Shown: positions 53,582-62,540 of the stretch, one piece after another
Layout of the letters: each line of letters begins with the position of its first letter
Numbering within the stretch: the stretch's first letter is position 1
NCBI RefSeq assembly: GCF_009497655.1
Contig: NZ_CP023317.1
Span: 3,749,501-3,813,500 of the forward strand
Length of the DNA stretch: 64,000 nucleotides
Direction: 5' to 3'
Source: Priestia megaterium
GTDB lineage: Bacteria; Bacillota; Bacilli; Bacillales; Bacillaceae_H
Made by a program: the position numbers and the translations under genes
The notes under the pieces: model-generated
Told to the model about the DNA's origin: nothing
Databases searched by the model: none
The model's input: only the letters and a program-made list of their open reading frames with translations

Positions 53582-54817
53582 TTAAGCTGATTGCGTTACA
53601 GATTTATCGATACGCTTTGCTTCTGACTCAGCCACAATAACGGCACACGCAGCGTCTCCCGTAATATTTACAGATGTACGAAGCATATCAAGCAAGCGAT
53701 CAATCCCGATAATCAATCCGATACCTGCTACAGGCAGGCCAACCGAACTCAGTACCATCGCTAGCATAATGAGACCAACTCCCGGCACGCCTGCTGTACC
53801 AATACTAGCAAGCACCGCTGTTAATACAACCGTCACAAGAGCACCCAGCGACAGGTCAACGCCGTATACTTGCGCAATAAAAATAGTCGCGACACCTTGC
53901 ATAATTGCTGTTCCATCCATGTTGATGGTAGCACCTAACGGCTGAACAAAACTGCTGATGGACTCCGGGACACGAAGATTTTTTTGAGCCACATTCATTG
54001 AAATCGGAAGCGTTGCACTACTGCTTGATGTACTGAATCCAACTGTCATCGCAGGAGCAAAACCTTTAAAAAATTCAATAGGGTTACGTCTGGCCATAAG
54101 AGCGACTGACCCCCCATATGTTACAATCGAATGGATGAACAGTGCGAGCACGACTACAATCATGTAAAGCCCCATCGCTTTAATTGCCTGCCAGCCTTGA
54201 CTTCCAACCGCTGTTGCAAGAAGCCCAAATGTTCCGTAAGGAGCAAACTTCATCACTAGATTTACAAGGTACATCATCAATTCATTGCCTTGCTCGAGTA
54301 AATTATAAAGCCCTTTGGTTTTACTTCCAAGCATCGTAATACCAAAACCGATAAAGATAGAGAAAACGATAAGTTGAAGCATATTCCCTTCAGCCATCGC
54401 TTGGATTGGATTGACTGGAATCATATTTAAGAATGTCTCTCCAACCGGCGGTGCTTTTTCAGCTTTAAAAGAAGCGTTTTGTGTATCAAAAGATCCAAAT
54501 GTTCCTGGTTTAATAACAAACGCTAATAATAAACCAATTACAATAGCAACGGTTGTTGTCACTAGGAAGTACGAAACTGTTTTTGCCCCGATTCTTCCCA
54601 GTTTTTTAGGATCTCCTAAACCTGCTACGCCTAACGTGATAGAGAAAAACACAATTGGTACAACAAGCATTTTAATTAAGCTTAAGAAAATTTGCCCAAG
54701 CGGCGTAAACAAGTACTTGTCCAGCGGAGCAAAAGCACTTGGAGCAAAAGCATTAATCAACACTCCTACAACAGCACCAGCAATTAGCGCGATAATGATC
54801 TTTGTCGATAGCTTCAT
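53582..54817 (-). CDS. Dicarboxylate/amino acid:cation symporter (DAACS, GltP/DctP-like)
   Basis: A 411-residue GltPh-type trimeric symporter. The serine-rich hairpin HP1 (STSSSSATLPIS), the TM7 motif NMDGTAIMQG and HP2 GTAGVPGVG are complete, as is the TM8 substrate arm DRLLDMLRTSVNITGDA, where the Arg+Asp pair favours acidic amino acids (glutamate or aspartate). It imports with sodium or protons. GGGAGGTAA fixes the ATG at 54817. Its transcript starts far upstream and carries a c-di-AMP riboswitch, which places uptake under control of the osmotic second messenger. Confidence 0.92.
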   Translation of the reverse strand: MKLSTKIIIALIAGAVVGVLINAFAPSAFAPLDKYLFTPLGQIFLSLIKMLVVPIVFFSITLGVAGLGDPKKLGRIGAKTVSYFLVTTTVAIVIGLLLAFVIKPGTFGSFDTQNASFKAEKAPPVGETFLNMIPVNPIQAMAEGNMLQLIVFSIFIGFGITMLGSKTKGLYNLLEQGNELMMYLVNLVMKFAPYGTFGLLATAVGSQGWQAIKAMGLYMIVVVLALFIHSIVTYGGSVALMARRNPIEFFKGFAPAMTVGFSTSSSSATLPISMNVAQKNLRVPESISSFVQPLGATINMDGTAIMQGVATIFIAQVYGVDLSLGALVTVVLTAVLASIGTAGVPGVGLIMLAMVLSSVGLPVAGIGLIIGIDRLLDMLRTSVNITGDAACAVIVAESEAKRIDKSVTQSA

Positions 54818-54961
54818 AGATTTACCTCCCATAAATAAATTATATTAGAATGATTCTAACTACTATACTTATTTTACCATGCATTGAGGGTGATAACACT
54901 CAAAATATACAATATATTAAAAATTTTCAGATTAATAGTTTAGGAATATTTTTAGCTATAC

Positions 54962-55142
54962 AAAAAACCATGAGAATATCATGGTTTCATAGACCTGTTA
55001 TTCCCTCACTGAATGCTTACGGAGTTAGCTGTCGGATTCGGGTACGTGAGTTACCCTACTTGATTCATTCAAGATTCACCCCAAGTACATTACGCACAAA
55101 TATGGGTCCTCCGTTCTCTTATAAAACAAAAGAGATTAAGCA
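54962..55142 (-). ncRNA. c-di-AMP riboswitch (ydaO/yuaA type) with terminator
   Basis: On the minus strand P1 is TGCTTA (55142-55137) with TAAGCA (55019-55014). Between lie the conserved blocks GGAGGACCCA, GGGGTGAATC, TAGGGTAACTCACGTACCCG, AATCCGACAGCTAACTCCGT, all in the order of the ydaO-yuaA consensus. A terminator AACCATGA/TCATGGTT with a T run follows 28 bases later. The class binds c-di-AMP and normally turns expression off. The aptamer starts about 325 bases before the symporter ATG; the terminator is 145 bases before it. Confidence 0.93.
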
Positions 55143-55725
55143 AATAATTTTCTTTAATATTTTTGCATGATAATAATTGTTACTTTAATTAAAATTCATT
55201 TTATGTATTCCTGTCAAGTTTTTATTCAAAAATAATGCATGATTTTATCGTAAAAAGTTGAGAATTGTTATATTTTAAAATATTTACACCATATTTCAAT
55301 AAACCAAAAACACCTATTTAACAAGACTTACAATCTAATGAATAAAAAATTAATTCAAAAAATAGTTTATAAAGTGAACTTTCTTCTCATTAATATCATT
55401 CATAAATATGTATAATTATTCTAATATCCATGTACTTTACTGCTTCCATAAATATTTTACTTATCAAAAAAATAACTCTTTCCAACTGTTGATTTTATCC
55501 TTGTACTGCTTGATATACACTCCCTAAAATTTCACTGACTTTATTGATGCGAAGAAATCGACATTATCAATTCCCCTTATTCTACTTAATTCTGCTCAAG
55601 ATAGAAGTATAGATTTCCTACTATCTTTTAAAAAAGGAGCGGGTAATTATCATATAAAACTATCGGAGTTGGAGCGGTACAAGTTCTTTACTTTTTACTT
55701 ATTCCCTCTCGTTATTTAACCCATA
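55143..55725. other. AT-rich region upstream of the riboswitch
   Basis: About 580 bases with very high AT content and no convincing open frame. It should contain the promoter of the riboswitch transcript (minus strand). A GGAG at 55636 is followed by no usable start codon. No repeat or hairpin stands out. Confidence 0.5.
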
Positions 55726-55726
55726 A

Positions 55727-55757
55727 AAAAAAGAGGCCGTGACGGCCTCTTTTTTTA
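55727..55757 (-). terminator. Terminator after the FAD dehydrogenase gene
   Basis: AAAAAAAGAGGCCGT, short loop, ACGGCCTCTTTTTTT, overlapping the stop codon. Confidence 0.92.
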
Positions 55758-57224
55758 TACAGTAACAGGTTCAGAACTTGCTTTACGATTCTTTAATTTT
55801 TCAACAATGTCACGCGCTACCCACACACCACACGCACTTGCCTGCGCGAGTCCTCGCGTAATACCAGCTCCGTCTCCTCCCACGTATAAACCGGAAATTT
55901 CAGTTTCAAACTTATCGTTTAACTTCGGACGGGCGGAGTAAAATTTCGCTTCCACACCGTAAAACAGCGTATGTTCAGATGCTAACCCAGGCGTTACATG
56001 ATCCAGTGCTTCTGTCATTTCAATTAAGCTTTTCATTGTATTGTATGGAAGCACTAAACCCAAATCACCAGGGACAGCTTCTTTTAACGTTGGTTCTAAA
56101 AAGCCTTCTTTAATTCGATTCGCTGTTGAACGGCGCCCCTTTAAAATATCTCCATACTTTTGAACAACTAAGCCTCCGTTTGACAGCATATTAGCTAATC
56201 TTGATACTTCGTGCGCATATTCGTTCGGCTGATCAAATGGATCCGAAAATTTATGAGAAACAAGCAGCGCAAAGTTCGTATTTTGACTTCCAAGCTTCGG
56301 ATCTTTGTATGCGTGTCCATTTGCTAACATAATCCCTGAATGATTCTCTACTACCACATGCCCTGAAGGATTGCTGCAGAACGTTCTGACTCTTGTACCT
56401 ACAGACGTATTGTAAATAAATTTCCCTTCGTACAAGTGCTTGTTGATTTCTTCCATAACAACGTTAGATGTTTCTACTCGAACACCGATGTCTACTTGAT
56501 TGTTAATCATTTTCAAACGGCGTTTTTTTAGTAAGTCGCTCATCCACTTCGAGCCGTCTCGACCTGGTGAAACCACGACTTTATCAGCCGTAATTCTGTC
56601 ACCATTCTTCAATTCAATACCGCGCACGATATGCTGACCATCTTCTTTTTCTGTTATTAAATCGGCTACTTCCGTTTTATACTGCATATCAATTTTTTCT
56701 TTTAAGTATTCATAAATGCTTTTTAAAATTTCTAAATTTTGCTCTGTTCCTAAATGACGCACTTGGGCACGCAATAGCTTTAATCCTGCTGCGTATCCGC
56801 GTTTTTCAATTTCACGAACTTTATCAGTTAACGGATCCGTAATCGTATCGGTTGCTCCGTGTTTTAAATTAATTTCATCCACGTATTTAATTAAATCTAC
56901 CACCTGTGATTCAGACAGATAATCCGTCATCCAGCCTCCAAATTCACTGGTGATATTAAACTTCCCATCTGAATATGCGCCGGCTCCACCGAAACCATTT
57001 GTGATAGAACAAGCAGGCAAACAGCCAGCAAACTCTTTTCTGCCAACTGCAGGCGGACATTTTTCAATTTTTTTCTGAAGAATCGGACAATTACGTCGAT
57101 AGATATCGTGTCCTTTATCGATTAATAAAATAGTTGCTTCCGGTAATTTTAACGTTAGCTCATAGCAAGTAAAAATTCCAGCGGGTCCTGCCCCTACCAC
57201 AATAACATCATAATTTGAGTTCAT
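55755..57224 (-). CDS. FAD-dependent dehydrogenase (COG2509 type)
   Basis: A 489-residue flavoprotein. The N-terminal dinucleotide-binding VVGAGPAGIFTCYELTLKL motif and the C-terminal LYVGGDGAGITRGLAQASA motif frame the FAD domain; a cysteine-containing FAGCLPACSITNGFGGAGAYSDGKFN stretch follows the first motif by about 60 residues. The family includes uncharacterised NAD(P)/FAD oxidoreductases related to geranylgeranyl reductase and to HI0933-type flavoproteins. GGGAGA supports the ATG at 57224. Monocistronic. Confidence 0.88.
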   Translation of the reverse strand: MNSNYDVIVVGAGPAGIFTCYELTLKLPEATILLIDKGHDIYRRNCPILQKKIEKCPPAVGRKEFAGCLPACSITNGFGGAGAYSDGKFNITSEFGGWMTDYLSESQVVDLIKYVDEINLKHGATDTITDPLTDKVREIEKRGYAAGLKLLRAQVRHLGTEQNLEILKSIYEYLKEKIDMQYKTEVADLITEKEDGQHIVRGIELKNGDRITADKVVVSPGRDGSKWMSDLLKKRRLKMINNQVDIGVRVETSNVVMEEINKHLYEGKFIYNTSVGTRVRTFCSNPSGHVVVENHSGIMLANGHAYKDPKLGSQNTNFALLVSHKFSDPFDQPNEYAHEVSRLANMLSNGGLVVQKYGDILKGRRSTANRIKEGFLEPTLKEAVPGDLGLVLPYNTMKSLIEMTEALDHVTPGLASEHTLFYGVEAKFYSARPKLNDKFETEISGLYVGGDGAGITRGLAQASACGVWVARDIVEKLKNRKASSEPVTV

Positions 57225-57407
57225 TGTACATTCTCCCATCATCTTTTTTCTTTGGGTAAAAGATAAAAGTTATTGACCGAATTTTCTTTTTTTATTATCA
57301 TTCGGTTATTTTCTAGCCATTTGATAATATATCAAAAACAAACCCTTTAGTCAACAATATACACGAACATTAAAATAAAAAAATAAAAAAACATTCGTTT
57401 TTATTTC

Positions 57408-57465
57408 AACCAAATAAAAACCAGCGAACGAATAGCAAGCGCTACGAAATGTTCACTGGTTCTTT
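57408..57465 (-). terminator. Terminator after the PAS kinase gene
   Basis: Minus strand ACCAGTGAAC and GTTCGCTGGT arms around a 26-base AT/GC loop, then TTTTTATTT. Confidence 0.75.
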
Positions 57466-58842
57466 AATATACGGAAGAGCAATTTCTACTTTTGTTCCTA
57501 CTCCTACTTTACTCGCAAATGAAATATGCCCTTGATGCTGTTCGATTATTCGGTAGCTAATCATTAATCCTAGCCCAGTTCCTGTTTGTTTGGTGGAATA
57601 AAATGGTTCACCTAGCCGAGCTAAAGATTGCTCATCAATTCCACATCCTTCATCCTCGATAATGACCATGCCGTATTCATTTCTTTTCTCAACGGTAACT
57701 TTAACTGTACCTTTGCTCATTGACTCAAGCGCATTTTGAATTAAATTAATAAAAACTTGTTTAAGCGCATTTTCTTCACAAAAGATTGTAATCTCATCAC
57801 TAATCTCATTAATAATACGACAATTTTTATAATTGGCGTGTGTATCTAATAGTAATGTCACGTGACGTATGATTTGATTGAGACTTTTCGGATGGTATGA
57901 ATTTTCAATTTTAGGCTTGGCCAGCGTTAAAAATTCTTGAATAATGGATTCGACGCGATTCAATTCTTCAAGCATAATATCATTGTATTCTTCATTATAC
58001 TGTTTCGATGCTTTTAGCAGCTGAATAAACCCTTTAATCGCCGTCATTGGATTACGGATTTCATGTGCTACTCCTGCCGCTAGCTTGCTCACCATTGTAA
58101 GCTTTTCAGATTTGCTTGCCATTTCATCATATTTTTTTCGATCCGTTACGTCGCGAATAATATACTGAATGGCATCCTGTCCTTCAAACTTAATTTTGGT
58201 TGCCGAAGATTCAATAATGACGACCCCTTTTTTAGTCAATAGTTTCACATCAACACGTGGCCTCACGGACATTCCATTCATCAGCTGAACCATTCGTTCT
58301 TTTACAATTTCTAAATGTTCGGGATGAATAAAGTGAAGCCAAGGACGCCCGATATACTCTTCTTTTTTCTCGCCGCCAAGAAGTTTAACACCAGCGGGAT
58401 TCAAATATTGGATTCTGCCTTCTCTCGTTACAATAAATGCATCTTGACTTTGCTGGACAAACTGCTTATATTGCTTCATTTTCCGAATGACTTCCTCTTG
58501 CTTTTCAATACTTGAGGAAAACTCTTTCCACTGAACAACTAAGAGCGGAATATCTTCTTCCGTGCGCTGAATATGGATATGCATCGGAAACTGCTGATCT
58601 ACTTTTTTCTTAAGTAAAACAACTTCTTCCTCTTGCTTTCTTAACGGTTCCACTTCATGCTTTTCAATAAAAAAGCGATTTGGCTCTTCAAATACATTAC
58701 AGGAAAGAAGCCGTTCCTCCGTCGTTTTAAAAAGGTGGCAGCAAGCTTCATTTAAAATTTGAATATCGCCATCCATATTCATTACGAGCATTGGTGTAAA
58801 TGACATTGAAAATAGCTGTTGAAATACTTTTTCCTTTTCCAT
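57442..58842 (-). CDS. PAS-domain sensor histidine kinase (sporulation kinase-like)
   Basis: A 466-residue cytosolic kinase: PAS-like domain (about 8-110), second PAS (about 125-235, ending with the DVTDRKKYDEM PAC motif), HisKA with His260 in AAGVAHEIRNPMTAIKGF, and HATPase (N box NALKQVFINLIQNALES, DEGCGID, GTGLGLMIS). No membrane segment and no adjacent response regulator, like the orphan Kin kinases that feed the Spo0F phosphorelay, with KinE the closest in layout. GAAGGTGA supports the ATG at 58842. Confidence 0.88.
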   Translation of the reverse strand: MEKEKVFQQLFSMSFTPMLVMNMDGDIQILNEACCHLFKTTEERLLSCNVFEEPNRFFIEKHEVEPLRKQEEEVVLLKKKVDQQFPMHIHIQRTEEDIPLLVVQWKEFSSSIEKQEEVIRKMKQYKQFVQQSQDAFIVTREGRIQYLNPAGVKLLGGEKKEEYIGRPWLHFIHPEHLEIVKERMVQLMNGMSVRPRVDVKLLTKKGVVIIESSATKIKFEGQDAIQYIIRDVTDRKKYDEMASKSEKLTMVSKLAAGVAHEIRNPMTAIKGFIQLLKASKQYNEEYNDIMLEELNRVESIIQEFLTLAKPKIENSYHPKSLNQIIRHVTLLLDTHANYKNCRIINEISDEITIFCEENALKQVFINLIQNALESMSKGTVKVTVEKRNEYGMVIIEDEGCGIDEQSLARLGEPFYSTKQTGTGLGLMISYRIIEQHQGHISFASKVGVGTKVEIALPYIKEPVNIS

Positions 58843-58961
58843 ATATTCACCTTCGCTTATTGAGTTACTAGCTATAGTATAATATGGTAAATGTTGATTT
58901 GGCAAAATTTTTTTATTATTTAAACAATTTATATGTAAGTTTGTCCTTTTCCATCTTTTAT

Positions 58962-58983
58962 AAAAAGCTCGCACATGCGAGCA
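58962..58983 (-). terminator. Terminator after the YjcZ-like gene
   Basis: Minus strand GCTCGCA, TG, TGCGAGC followed by TTTTT. Confidence 0.8.
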
Positions 58984-58995
58984 AATGAGACCTAA

Positions 58996-59169
58996 TCAGC
59001 AAAAACAAGTGCAGCCAATGATGATTAATAAAATAAATAGCACAACAATTAATGCAAATGACTGGCCCGTTCCGCAATGATGATAACCGCCAATTGGATA
59101 GTGGCAAGTATCATATAGGTGGTGATAGCCTCCGTGATGGCATGGGTCGTAACAATCGTAGTTATACAT
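58996..59169 (-). CDS. YjcZ-family sporulation peptide with His/Cys-rich head
   Basis: A 57-residue protein. The C-terminal half (GQSFALIVVLFILLIIIGC) is the membrane segment typical of YjcZ-type sporulation peptides; the N-terminal half is unusually rich in His, Tyr and Cys (CYDPCHHGGYHH and CHYPIGGYHHC), a potential metal-binding head. AGGAGAG fixes the ATG at 59169. Usually made in sporulating cells and found in spore coat; role unknown. Confidence 0.82.
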   Translation of the reverse strand: MYNYDCYDPCHHGGYHHLYDTCHYPIGGYHHCGTGQSFALIVVLFILLIIIGCTCFC

Positions 59170-59256
59170 AGCAATCTCTCCTCTTGTTTTTTTCATTTCG
59201 TACACTGTACTTTATATGCGTTAGTTGATTGTCCTGTATGTGCATTCGCCCATTTT

Positions 59257-59682
59257 TTACTTTCTCTTACGCCATATTCGCCTTTTGGGCTGCAGCGTAT
59301 ACGAAAACAACAAAAGTAAAATACTGCCCATCACCAGTAGCGTAGTAAAATCTTTCATAAACTCAATAATGACCCCTATATACGGGAGATGGTATGCGTA
59401 GCTTCCAATCACTTTAAAAGAAGCAGGCAAAGAATTTCTTTGAGCTGTAACCAGTACATCAGGGTCTTGATTATGGGCCAGTACAAGTTCATTCTTTGAA
59501 GAAGATGATTCCTCTCTAAAGACAACTATATCTCCGCGATGCAGGTGGTGATAATCCGTTTCTTGAACGGTCACGGTGAAACCAAATAGGCTTGGAACTG
59601 TACTAACAAATAAAAATGTAAAGCAAATTGCATAAAGAACAAGTACATATCGAAACGCAGAAAACATACATTTATTGATCAT
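59257..59682 (-). CDS. SipW-like signal peptidase homologue lacking the catalytic residues
   Basis: A 141-residue protein with N-terminal (about 10-34) and C-terminal (about 108-128) membrane helices and a central extracytoplasmic beta domain. HRGDIVVFREES (conserved 'kGDiv.f') and the end FKVIGSYAYHLPYIGVIIEFMK match the ER-type/SipW signal peptidase fold (VIGKV.y.iPylG). The catalytic SGSMEP serine is replaced by TVQETDYH, and no HRv histidine is found, so it should not be a peptidase. It overlaps a 53-residue membrane protein gene by 11 bases. Function unknown. Confidence 0.65.
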   Translation of the reverse strand: MINKCMFSAFRYVLVLYAICFTFLFVSTVPSLFGFTVTVQETDYHHLHRGDIVVFREESSSSKNELVLAHNQDPDVLVTAQRNSLPASFKVIGSYAYHLPYIGVIIEFMKDFTTLLVMGSILLLLFSYTLQPKRRIWRKRK

Positions 59683-59833
59683 AGGTAATCAGCTCAATTC
59701 GCTCGGTTACTTTATTTAGCGCGGGGGTAATGTGATTAAATGAAGTAGAGCGCTCTGTAAATTGAATTAAAAGTAGCAGCAGTAAAAAACTTAACATGAT
59801 TAACCGTAGCATCCGAGCATAAAAATCACGCAT
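59672..59833 (-). CDS. Small single-pass membrane protein, 53 residues
   Basis: The ATG follows AAAAAAGGAGTGAGAG. A basic start (MRDFYARMLR) leads into a leucine-rich helix (residues 11-25) and an extracytoplasmic or cytosolic tail (TERSTSFNHI, ending ITYDQ). Its stop lies inside the start of the SipW-like gene, so the two are translated together and may form a complex. Confidence 0.7.
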   Translation of the reverse strand: MRDFYARMLRLIMLSFLLLLLLIQFTERSTSFNHITPALNKVTERIELITYDQ

Positions 59834-60047
59834 GCTCTCACTCCTTTTTTCTATACTAAATTCGGTCGTACAATAAGCCTTCAGCCAATAATTTGATTCA
59901 GTATATGCACATAGAGGGCGTTTGGCTCATTGTTTCTTCTTGGAGGTCTCGGGAGTGATCAGTGATCGGCATAAATTATGAGTTTTAGCATATGTTTGGT
60001 TACGTATGGAAATGTTTTTATACTCCGACAATAAGGGAGCTGAACAT

Positions 60048-60803
60048 ATGGCTAATTATTCCTTTGATCAATATATTAAAAAAGCAATGAAATACGATTT
60101 TCTAGCTAACTACTATAAGTATAGTGATCCATCTAAGCATATTCATTATTATCAAAAGCATTTGTACTATATCCAGCAGGCCATCTTAACTTCTTCTGAA
60201 AATACGAATTTACGCGTAAATCCGCCGCAAATTCGTATACTTCACGCTTCTCCAGATTCTCCATCTGTAGATATTTATATTAACAACAAACGAGTGATTC
60301 GCAACTTAACTTATAAACAAGAAACAGATTATATTGAATTACAAGAACCTGGAAGATACACAATTTCTATTTATCCCGCTGGAGAAACGGGAAGACCTGT
60401 TTTAACGGAATCATTTACATTTGAAGGAAACCAAAATTACACGGTAGCGGCGGTAGATGAGCTAAACAAGCTTGATTTATTATTTATCTATGACAATACG
60501 GATGTACCAAGTGGAGAAACGAAGCTTCGGTTTGTGCACCTTTCTCCTGATGCTCCTGCTGTGGATATTGCGGCTAGAGGTGGAGACGTCATTTTTTCTG
60601 GCGTGCAGTTTAAAGAAGTCACAAAATATTTGCCTTTATCCCCCATGCATGTTCAACTTAGTGTGCGCATAGCAGGAACCAAAAATGTAGTACTCGAAAT
60701 CCCAGCACTGAACCTTCGCCCGAATCGAACATATACGGTATATGCCGTCGGATTTGCTAAAAACCGTCCTGCATTAGAAGCGCTGATTTCCCAAGACCGT
60801 TAA
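60048..60803 (+). CDS. Cytoplasmic DUF4397 protein
   Basis: A 251-residue protein with a polar helical N-terminus (residues 1-60, many Tyr, His and Lys: YYKYSDPSKHIHYYQKHLYY) and two DUF4397 domains (about 60-155 and 160-250), each starting IRxLHASPDSPSVDIY or LRFVHLSPDAPAVDI. Unlike the DUF4397 protein at 20822 it has no signal peptide and no sorting signal, so it stays inside the cell or is incorporated into the spore. GGGAG lies eight bases before the ATG at 60048. Confidence 0.82.
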   Translation: MANYSFDQYIKKAMKYDFLANYYKYSDPSKHIHYYQKHLYYIQQAILTSSENTNLRVNPPQIRILHASPDSPSVDIYINNKRVIRNLTYKQETDYIELQEPGRYTISIYPAGETGRPVLTESFTFEGNQNYTVAAVDELNKLDLLFIYDNTDVPSGETKLRFVHLSPDAPAVDIAARGGDVIFSGVQFKEVTKYLPLSPMHVQLSVRIAGTKNVVLEIPALNLRPNRTYTVYAVGFAKNRPALEALISQDR

Positions 60804-60838
60804 CAAAAAAAACCTTCCAAATTGGAAGGTTTTTTTAT
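60804..60838. terminator. Bidirectional terminator
   Basis: AAAAAAAACCTTCC, loop AAATT, GGAAGGTTTTTTT between the DUF4397 gene and ypmS. Confidence 0.92.
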
Positions 60839-61407
60839 TCACTGCGCGAAATTAAACGTACGCGAATATCATCATTTTTTAAATCAAACTTTTGTACTTT
60901 TACAGCAAAATCACTCTCTAACTTCATCTGCTGTAACGCTACGTATACTGATTCATTCTTTGGATCGATTGTTACCCATTCTGGTAGCGCAAAATTATTA
61001 TTTACGTATCGAAGCACTGTGCGGACAGGCAGCTGCAGCTTTCCAACAGAAAGTGACTGCTGTTCAAGCACAATATCTCCATTTTTTTGTACGATCGGAT
61101 CAAATGTCATTCGAATATTAATATCATCGCCGAATACTTGAATCGTTCCGTCTACTCTTACTACATCGGTAAGAGTAATTTTGTAGTTAAGCGGCTGATT
61201 CTTAAATTCTTTTTTTAAATATTTATCAATCAGTACATTTAAGTCCGCTTTTTTAGCCAAAATAGTTAGTTCTGCGTCTCCTTCTACTTTTTCAGAGGGA
61301 GTTGGATTGACCTTGTCAACCGGTTGAAAAATAAACGCAATAATAAGGATAGCCCCTAGAACATTAATCCCTAATAACGCGATAAATAGGGTTTTCCACT
61401 TCTTCAT
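60835..61407 (-). CDS. ypmS: YpmS family protein
   Basis: A 190-residue protein with one N-terminal membrane helix (about 6-28) and an extracytoplasmic domain of the YpmS/DUF2140 type (LTILAKKADLNVLIDKYLKK start; VALQQMKLESDFAVKVQKFD near the end). It lies 12 bases after ypmR, in the ypmQ-ypmR-ypmS order of B. subtilis. Function unknown. Confidence 0.88.
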   Translation of the reverse strand: MKKWKTLFIALLGINVLGAILIIAFIFQPVDKVNPTPSEKVEGDAELTILAKKADLNVLIDKYLKKEFKNQPLNYKITLTDVVRVDGTIQVFGDDINIRMTFDPIVQKNGDIVLEQQSLSVGKLQLPVRTVLRYVNNNFALPEWVTIDPKNESVYVALQQMKLESDFAVKVQKFDLKNDDIRVRLISRSE

Positions 61408-61419
61408 ATAACAATCTCC

Positions 61420-62307
61420 TTACTCGTTCCCACTCTCTTTCGTGTTTTTCTCTTTTTCATCAGATGTAACTTCTTCTGCTGTTTCCTTTTTCTGGTCTCC
61501 AACGAGAGGATCTTCTTCCTCCATTGATTTACTAATGCGCTCAGCCATTAGTTTGTACCCTTTTTTATTAGGGTGAAACTCGTCTTTCCCTAATAAATTT
61601 ACGTCAGAATCATAAAAAATATCATCAATTTTTACATAACTTACATTATCATATTGAGAAGCAATTTTCTCGCTTGCCGCATTCCATTCATTAATAACGA
61701 CATTAATTTCTTTCACATCACTTAACGATTTAAAGAATGGATTATAAAAACCGATTAAATAAATATGGGCATTAGGATTAAGCTTACGTATGCGTGAAAA
61801 CACGTCATTTAGACGTTTTTCATATTTTGACTGCTGTGATTCAAACGTCTTAATTGAGATATTGTAAAAGTAATCCCTTACCACTTTCATCACGTCATTG
61901 CCGCCAATCGTCAAGAAAACGATGTCTGCTCTTGATACTTCAGCTGCTACTCCCGGCTGATTTAACCTCGCTAATAGCTGATCCGTCCGGTTTCCTCTTT
62001 TGCCTAGATTCTCTGTTCGTACATTTTGCACTTCATTTTGTTTAGAAAGGTATTTAGTTAAGTATGGTACATAACCGCCTTTTTTAGACTCATCTCCTAC
62101 TCCTTCAGTTAATGAGTCGCCAATGGCTACAATATCTAAATCTACAGGGAAAAAGCCTTTCGGAATATGCTTTTTAGGTGTTAAATCCACTTCTTTCTGA
62201 ACGGCTTCTTCTTTATTGTCCGTTGGCAAAAAAGTCGTCGTCGAACAGCTCGCTAACACCACCGCACTCATACTGCTTATCACTATACTTTTCCATTTTC
62301 TCATCAT
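61420..62307 (-). CDS. ypmR: SGNH/GDSL hydrolase lipoprotein (YpmR)
   Basis: A 295-residue lipoprotein (lipobox LASC, Cys21). The GDSL block (63-66, AIGDSLTEG), GGND block and DEFHPN with catalytic Asp and His are complete, so it is an active SGNH esterase or lipase at the outer membrane face. A charged, glutamate- and lysine-rich tail follows the domain. It is 12 bases upstream of ypmS. Substrate unknown. Confidence 0.9.
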   Translation of the reverse strand: MMRKWKSIVISSMSAVVLASCSTTTFLPTDNKEEAVQKEVDLTPKKHIPKGFFPVDLDIVAIGDSLTEGVGDESKKGGYVPYLTKYLSKQNEVQNVRTENLGKRGNRTDQLLARLNQPGVAAEVSRADIVFLTIGGNDVMKVVRDYFYNISIKTFESQQSKYEKRLNDVFSRIRKLNPNAHIYLIGFYNPFFKSLSDVKEINVVINEWNAASEKIASQYDNVSYVKIDDIFYDSDVNLLGKDEFHPNKKGYKLMAERISKSMEEEDPLVGDQKKETAEEVTSDEKEKNTKESGNE

Positions 62308-62540
62308 AACACCTACTAACTATGCTGTATTCTCGCTGTCACAAGCAATACTGCTTACCGCTCTGAATAACTATATCTTTATATCTTATCATACTATGTC
62401 AAGTTGATATTTTACTACGTTTCTTATATATAGTATATGTAAAAAAAAGGATAAGCATGTTTCTTTCATAAAAATATCCGCTCACACATCGCTGTAAAGA
62501 TAGCTGTGTTTGGCGGATAGATTTGACGATTTTATAGCTC
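62308..62540. terminator. Gap between ypmR and the sco gene, with hairpin
   Basis: At about 62466-62516 the minus strand has ATCCGCC, ACACA, a loop, TGTGT, GGCGGAT (via TGTGAGCGGAT) then ATTTTTA, a likely partial terminator for the SCO gene. The remainder is AT-rich with a TATAGTATA stretch that may be the ypmR promoter. Confidence 0.5.

Noticed and set aside
54850-55170. Plus-strand frame of 106 codons
   Set aside because: It is antisense to the c-di-AMP riboswitch; conserved RNA blocks on the other strand explain the sequence.
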